From contig NC_056738.1 in NCBI RefSeq assembly GCF_019279795.1, positions 406,114,745 through 406,178,744 of the forward strand: a stretch of 64,000 nt of DNA, written 5' to 3'. How positions within the stretch are numbered: position 1 is the first letter of the stretch; the number at the start of each line of letters is the position of its first letter. The notes under the pieces are model-generated. The model saw nothing but the letters and a program-made list of their open reading frames with translations, was not told where the DNA came from and ran no database searches. Origin of the DNA: Protopterus annectens (Eukaryota; Chordata; Ceratodontiformes; Protopteridae). This document shows, one piece after another, positions 59,120 to 64,000 of the stretch. The position numbers and the translations under genes are program-made.

Positions 59120-60480
59120 ACAAATGGATGTTTCCCATACCTCTTCCCTGGAGGAGACAAGCTGGAGCAACCTTATTTCTCTTCTCCTATTCCACCTCCA
59201 ACAGGTGCTTAAACCATTAGTCAAACCTGGGCTGTCTGGGTCATATGCTTTATCTTTCTATGACAACAGAACTGGTAAAATAAAATGAATGTCTGGATTT
59301 AAAGCTGCCTGTTTTCAGCAAAATTTCCTTAAAGCACAAGAATGCCAGCAAAGTGCATCTGAGACAAATTTCTACTGAGCTTACTGAAGTTCCAAACATA
59401 AAAAGTCATCTTTATAGCAAGCATATTCCTTCAGTTCTGCAGATATATTGTTTTTAGTTCTGGCAGGTATTTTACTACTCTCTTACACTATATCATGGCA
59501 AGAGACGTAACATATAATATACAAAGACAGCTGATATGGTCTAAGTTCCACAAAGTCTATATTCCAAATAATTTAATTAGAAATTTGTAAACCACAAGAC
59601 ATTCACTCTAGCTCATTAGCATTACAGCTATATATCCATATATGACAGAAGGAAGAGAGGGAGAGAGAAAGAGAGACGATATGTGAATAAATAGAAGTTA
59701 AAAAGGCAAGAATCTAAAGTTACAATGACAGCCCTGAATAGAACCACAGTGTGCCTGAAGGAATGAATGAGAAGGTTGTGCCTATAGTTGGATATACATT
59801 ATTTCGAGGTGTGATCTTCTAAGGGACACCTTGTCTTCTAATTGTTTACCATCCTTGCAGACTACAAATGAGTATCTCAAAGTCAGTTTGTGGAAGCATT
59901 AAATAAGAAAAAATAAATGTGTTTTTTATGTTGAAACAGAACGGGGGAATATGAGAAAGATATTTGAAATGTACAAGTTTTTTTATAGGAAAGCCAACAA
60001 AGGTAGTTATACTCAATGTATTATCTGGACACGAAAATCCAATATGGGCTGATAAAGAATTGCAACAGTCATGTAAGGAAAATAATTAAAGCAGCACAGA
60101 TAATAGTGCATTTTTCAGTACTAGAAATCACATGTATACTACATATTGTGTGCATCTAGTCATGAACAATACATGGCAGCTGGTACAAAGACACAGCATG
60201 CCTGAAAAATACATGGTGAGGCATTAGGACTAATGTTATGTAGCAAAAGGCTTTATATGAAAAAAATAAGTTAGGGGTAGTCACAATAATGCTGGATCTG
60301 TGATAAGCTCTTGCTACAGAACAGACAGGGACTAACTCCACTCAGATTCTGAGGCTGTTTGGCACATAAAACTTTCAAGGGTTGCTAACCCTACCCCTTA
60401 AACATATAATGTACACCTCTTCCAGAAATATATCCAGTTCTTGACCAAATGAAAGAAATGGAAAAGATGGAGAAAGGATG
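59120..60480. other. Unassigned DNA
   Basis: Only a short (GA)-rich stretch near 59650. No coding relic recognised. Confidence 0.35.
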
Positions 60481-60486
60481 GCAGAA

Positions 60487-60960
60487 TCAGGTATCTAGAA
60501 ATGTGTAGCTGACCTCAAGGAGTTCTGTCTGTGCTAGCACACACAACAAACTCCCTAGCTGAATCCTCTTGGGTTTTGTCCCCAGGAGCACAGCTCTAAT
60601 AATCATGACCCCAAGTAAGATCTCGTTGTGAAGGTCAGTTCCAACTTGTGAGTACTTTGTGAAGATAAGGAGGGATGACCAAGTGGTAGCTGCATCCATT
60701 TTATCTACTGATATTTTATAAATGAAAGCAATGGCTGTAGAAGCTACTTTTGTAGACTGTACCTTAAGATAGCCGTGCAAAGTCTTGCCTTATCTGTCAT
60801 AAGACAGATTGTAATCAAAAAGCCATTTTGGGGATATTGTTTAGTAAAATAGTCCAAAGAGTTGGTCATCTTTTTTTTAGGTCCTTAATTCTGTCCATGT
60901 AATACTACAATTGTTCTGAATACCCATAGTATTGCGAAGCTGTTCAGCTTAGAATACTGA
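60487..60960 (-). pseudogene. Tyrosine recombinase relic (DIRS/Ngaro- or Crypton-type)
   Basis: Minus strand reads YMDRIKDLKK, a frame change, DQLFGLFY, SPKWLF, then YLKVQSTKVASTAIAFIYKI and SVDKMDAATTWSS, IFTKYS. This follows the eukaryotic transposon tyrosine-recombinase pattern, in which HSTRAASTSAA carries the catalytic His/Arg and a later TFxxFY the nucleophile. Here His reads Gln, Arg reads Lys and the Tyr position is shifted, so it is dead. Subfamily cannot be decided; no RT was found next to it. Confidence 0.6.
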
Positions 60961-61241
60961 GGGAAGGAAACTGGAAGATGAATGGGCTTGTTAGTGTTAG
61001 ATTATTGGGTTAGTATGCAATAAAGCCTGTCTTTATTTAATACAAAGTATGGCATAGACACTTATAAGTTCAGAAGTCCTCCTAGATGAAGCAAACCCCA
61101 TCCATGAAAAGAGTTTTCCAAAGCAAATAAAGATCATCGGAAGATGCATGTCTGGATGTTGATAAAGTAGGTTTCTCCAATAAAAATAAAAAACATGAAG
61201 ACGGACAGGAGAGCTAAGCAGAAAGATGTGTTTCATAAATA

Positions 61242-61951
61242 AAGTACAAAAAGCGGCAGCTCTCCACAAAACACCTATAAATCCAAAAGGAGTGCAGTCC
61301 CAGGAATGAAGATCTCCTTACAGTTAAAACCAGCTTTTATTGTCACAAAACACTCGAAAAACACTATGACATTAACGCTCTTCCAAGATTAATCGTTTTC
61401 GTCCCATCCACTGGACTTCATCAGATGCTAATATAAATTAACACAAACATTTATATACCTCTATTAAAACCAATAAACCAATGAAAAAGCTTCAATTAAA
61501 TTTGAATGCACAAATCAATTTACATTTTGGGCTCATAAATATTCATAAGTTCATCCTTCCATTTATACAATAAAATAAATATCCAGTAAAATAAATATCC
61601 ATCCATTAAAATAGTTTATTTAACTCCATATTCTTATGAATAATTTAAAATACTATTAAATATTAATAAATAAATACATTATTATATATATTATAAATCT
61701 AAAATCTTATATTAATAATATGAAGGTTCCATATTAAGGAAAACCACATTTCATAGCACAATACCTCCATCTGTTGGTACAAAATTATATTACAACTAAA
61801 ACTAAAATTCATAGTTTAGCTGCCTTTAATTTCAAAAGGGGCAGGATAGACACATGCTCGTTTAAACCTGGGTATTTGCTTGCTTCCAGCGTCACTTGCC
61901 ACCATTGTGGTGGCAATCTTCATTCTGACTGACTACCTTTTGGATTTATAG
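61242..61951 (-). mobile_element. Foldback element with 14 bp duplication and hammerhead core
   Basis: Flanked by perfect GTGTTTCATAAATA at 61228-61241 and 61952-61965. Inverted words AAACACCTATAAATCCAAAAGG (61268-61290) and its inverse (61936-61957) lie near the two ends. The interior is AT-rich and non-coding. It carries a hammerhead-type core and, after it on the minus strand, GACAATAAAAGCTGG. The 14 bp duplication, foldback ends and ribozyme match the Penelope-like element at 26.1-27.1 kb, so a non-autonomous Penelope derivative is likely. Confidence 0.78.
61360..61435 (-). ncRNA. Hammerhead ribozyme-like motif
   Basis: Minus strand: GCAT, CTGATGA (61424-61418), A, GTCC-loop-GGAC, GAAA, AACG-loop-CGTT with closing A at 61373, then ATGT. 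This gives stem I (GCAU/AUGU), stem II (GUCC/GGAC), stem III (AACG/CGUU) and predicts cleavage after A61373. One extra A between CUGAUGA and stem II departs from the canonical core, so activity is uncertain. Confidence 0.6.
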
Positions 61952-61969
61952 GTGTTTCATAAATAGTTT

Positions 61970-62575
61970 GCAAACCCTAGCATTATTAAAGGTTTAGAAT
62001 ACTAAGAAAGTCAGAAGACAGAGATGACAGCTAAATGTAATTTGATAACAGAATGGATTAGATGAGTCTAAAAGTTCTGAAAGGTAATACAAAAATGGTG
62101 ATACTGGTGGGGGGGTTGAAAGGATTGGACTTTCATCTATTTCAGCACCCTAAATAGCAAAATGTTTCAAATGGCTCCCTATGTTTCCTGAGTGAAAGGC
62201 TTTTACAAAGTCCTCAAAAAGGACACACCTTGATCAAAGAAATCTAAAAGAAATGCCACTAATGAAATGATGACATTAGTTTAGTCAGCGGAAATCTATG
62301 TAAATCTTCCATGAATGAATACTTTTGTAAGGGGAAGCGAACTGGCAAGAGTAAAAGTTCTGAAGAACCAGAGATCAGGTTTGCCAAGATTACTAACAGG
62401 ATGCTGAGCACTGAGGACCACTCAAACAATTTTGCCTTTCAAGACAAAGTTGGTCATTAGCAAACCAGCTCTATGGCACAGAAGGATAAAGCCCTGGTTG
62501 CAGACCAAATGACCCAATACTGCTCAGTGACTCAGTTGCTGGATGAGACAGCCTGGGAGGGTAGAAGTAAGTAGT
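61970..62575. other. Unassigned DNA
   Basis: Nothing recognised. Confidence 0.35.
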
Positions 62576-62577
62576 TA

Positions 62578-62638
62578 CTCCAGCCCTCTAATCCTGAGTG
62601 AGGGGCAGTCACTCCAGCTCTCTAATCCTGAGTGGGGG
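62578..62638 (+). repeat. Two ~33 bp tandem units
   Basis: CACTCCAGCTCTCTAATCCTG AGTG-type unit repeated twice with small differences. Confidence 0.8.
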
Positions 62639-62931
62639 GGCTACTGAACCCCTCATGCTGGTGACTGATAGTGGAGACTAGGAGGATTATACCAGGAGAT
62701 GCACGGGGCCATGCTGCACACTTGGATTGACAAGGGACACTCACTTTGCAACCAGACGATGTATGGGTAGAAACACCTGTGCACCAAGGGTTAGTATTGT
62801 GATCCCATTTGTAAGGGTCATAGAGAATGCAACAGCCAAACAGGTTACTCATAAATTGTGTGTGTAGGGGGAGGGCATTCCAGTTCATTGCTACTTGGAT
62901 GGTGGCTCATCTAACAGTTAACTCATATTCC

Positions 62932-63080
62932 AGACATCCAGGATGATACATCAGACTATGTGGTACAAAGAAGGGTTCTGAAGAATAAATGGGTCAAGAC
63001 AGACATCCAGGATGATACATCAGACTATGTGGTACAAAGAAGGGTTCTGAAGAATAAATGGGTCAAGACAGACAACCAGG
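62932..63080 (+). repeat. 69 bp tandem duplication plus partial third unit
   Basis: AGACATCCAGGATGATACAT...GGGTCAAGAC repeated exactly at 62932 and 63001; a third start AGACAACCAGGAT at 63070 is truncated. Confidence 0.95.
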
Positions 63081-63115
63081 ATTTGATGATTAGTAGACAT
63101 TAGTAATAAAAAGAT

Positions 63116-63464
63116 CTTCTTCTTGCTTTTTCCCGGTTAGGGGTCGCCACAGCGGATCACCTTTGTCCGCTCATGATTGGCAGTGGAGTTTTATAGTGTC
63201 GAGTTGCCAGCCCGGTGCCCAACCTTCCACAGAAGGCACAAACACACACACACACACTCACACCTAGGGCCAATTTAGAGTGTCCAATCCACCTACAGCA
63301 TGTCTTTGTGATGTGGGAGGAAACCAGAGCACCCGGAGGAAACCCACGCAACCACAGGGAGGACATGCAGACTCCGCACAGAAGGCACCCCAGCCGAGGA
63401 TCGAACCGGAGAACCTCTCACTGTGAGGTAGCAATGCTAACCACTGCACCACCGTGGCCGCCCC
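63116..63464 (-). repeat. V-SINE, copy 4, full length, with 19 bp target duplication
   Basis: The longest copy (349 bp). Minus strand: GGGCGGCCACGGTGGTGCAG head, CTAACCACTGC region, CGGTTCGATCCTCGGCTGGG (B-box-like), GGTTTCCTCCGGGTGCTCTG, an internal (TG)n, GACCCCTAACCGGGAAAAAG end. Flanks ACATTAGYAATAAAAAGAT at 63097-63115 and 63465-63483 differ at one base. Likely the youngest V-SINE here. Confidence 0.93.
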
Positions 63465-63483
63465 ACATTAGCAATAAAAAGAT

Positions 63484-64000
63484 AAAGAACAAAAAAGTTG
63501 GTCATCAGCAGAAGGGGAGGGAAAACACATACAGCATTCCTTTTGGCAAGGAAAGGATCAGAGTGTGTATACAGGGAAATGACAAAATTTAAATTTCTGA
63601 CATCAGTGCATCTTGGGTGGGGGGGGGTCATAGGTCTCACACTTGACAAACCTATTCCCTGAAGATCACCTTAGCCATGAACAGACTGAGAGACTACTCA
63701 TGAGGAAATAGCTGACTTCTTGTCATCTTATCAAGAAAATTGATTTCCTCTGGAAACAGCACGACCATTAAGGATCCAGACATCTGCAAGGACTGTTTCT
63801 ATAGCTTTATATATTTATGGCACAAAGGATGTGAATATGTTCCCCCAGATTGCTGATGTAATAAAACTATTCTCATGATTCACAATTGTAATGAGATCTT
63901 GCCATACAGAATCCAAGAATCCAAGACCTGGAGAGTGAAAAGACCCTTGTGGTCTTAAGCCTATGTACACATATGAAAAACACTGACAGTTTAATTTAGG
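63484..64000. other. Unassigned DNA
   Basis: Nothing recognised. Confidence 0.35.

Overview
This is eukaryotic, AT-rich, non-coding DNA with no convincing host exon, promoter or RNA gene. The repeats suggest a non-mammalian vertebrate of fish or lower-tetrapod grade. They include four V-SINE (DANA/HE1/Lun1-type) copies, CR1-, L2- and L1-clade LINEs, two kinds of Ty3/gypsy element (one Gmr1-like), Penelope-like elements, a tyrosine-recombinase relic, pogo- and hAT-like MITEs and very long dinucleotide tracts. The species cannot be fixed from sequence alone. The window reads as intergenic or deep-intronic DNA built from nested transposons.

Layout. 0.5-12 kb: an L2-like LINE relic (minus) carries a Ty3/gypsy element (1657-11220, minus). 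That element is itself cut by two CR1-like LINEs (one in the 3' LTR, one in RNase H) and by a pogo-like MITE in integrase. 13.4-21.5 kb: an older plus-strand LINE relic carries a Gmr1-like gypsy element (13584-20410) with ~1.55 kb LTRs, a SCAN-like Gag and integrase placed before the RT linker; a 634 bp MITE lies in its integrase, and two V-SINEs lie further along the old LINE. 25-27 kb: a V-SINE with 13 bp target duplication and a 1,024 bp Penelope-like fragment with a GIY-YIG endonuclease, long inverted terminal arms and a 14 bp duplication. 28-30 kb: long (TG)n and (TA)n. 35-37.5 kb: a ~100 bp-arm palindrome, a tRNA-headed CR1-tailed composite and opposed CR1 relics. 39-43.4 kb: a retroposon-like insert, a second Penelope relic, a MITE with a perfect 8 bp duplication and an L1-clade relic. 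45.3-47.4 kb and 50.5-51.3 kb: minisatellites (~51 bp and 60 bp units). 56.3-58 kb: a decayed gypsy gag-pol relic. 58.3-64 kb: tandem repeats, an hAT-like MITE, a tyrosine-recombinase relic, a hammerhead-ribozyme-bearing foldback element and a fourth V-SINE.

The most interesting points are (1) the reconstructable nesting order with exact empty-site joins; (2) the Gmr1 gene order visible despite two internal deletions; (3) two Penelope-type foldback insertions, both with 14 bp target duplications and both with a hammerhead-like core of the same layout; (4) a tRNA-like Pol III head fused to ~460 bp of CR1-like LINE 3' end; and (5) a GC-rich palindromic core shared by elements with unrelated termini. 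All coding relics are broken and none is expected to make a functional protein.
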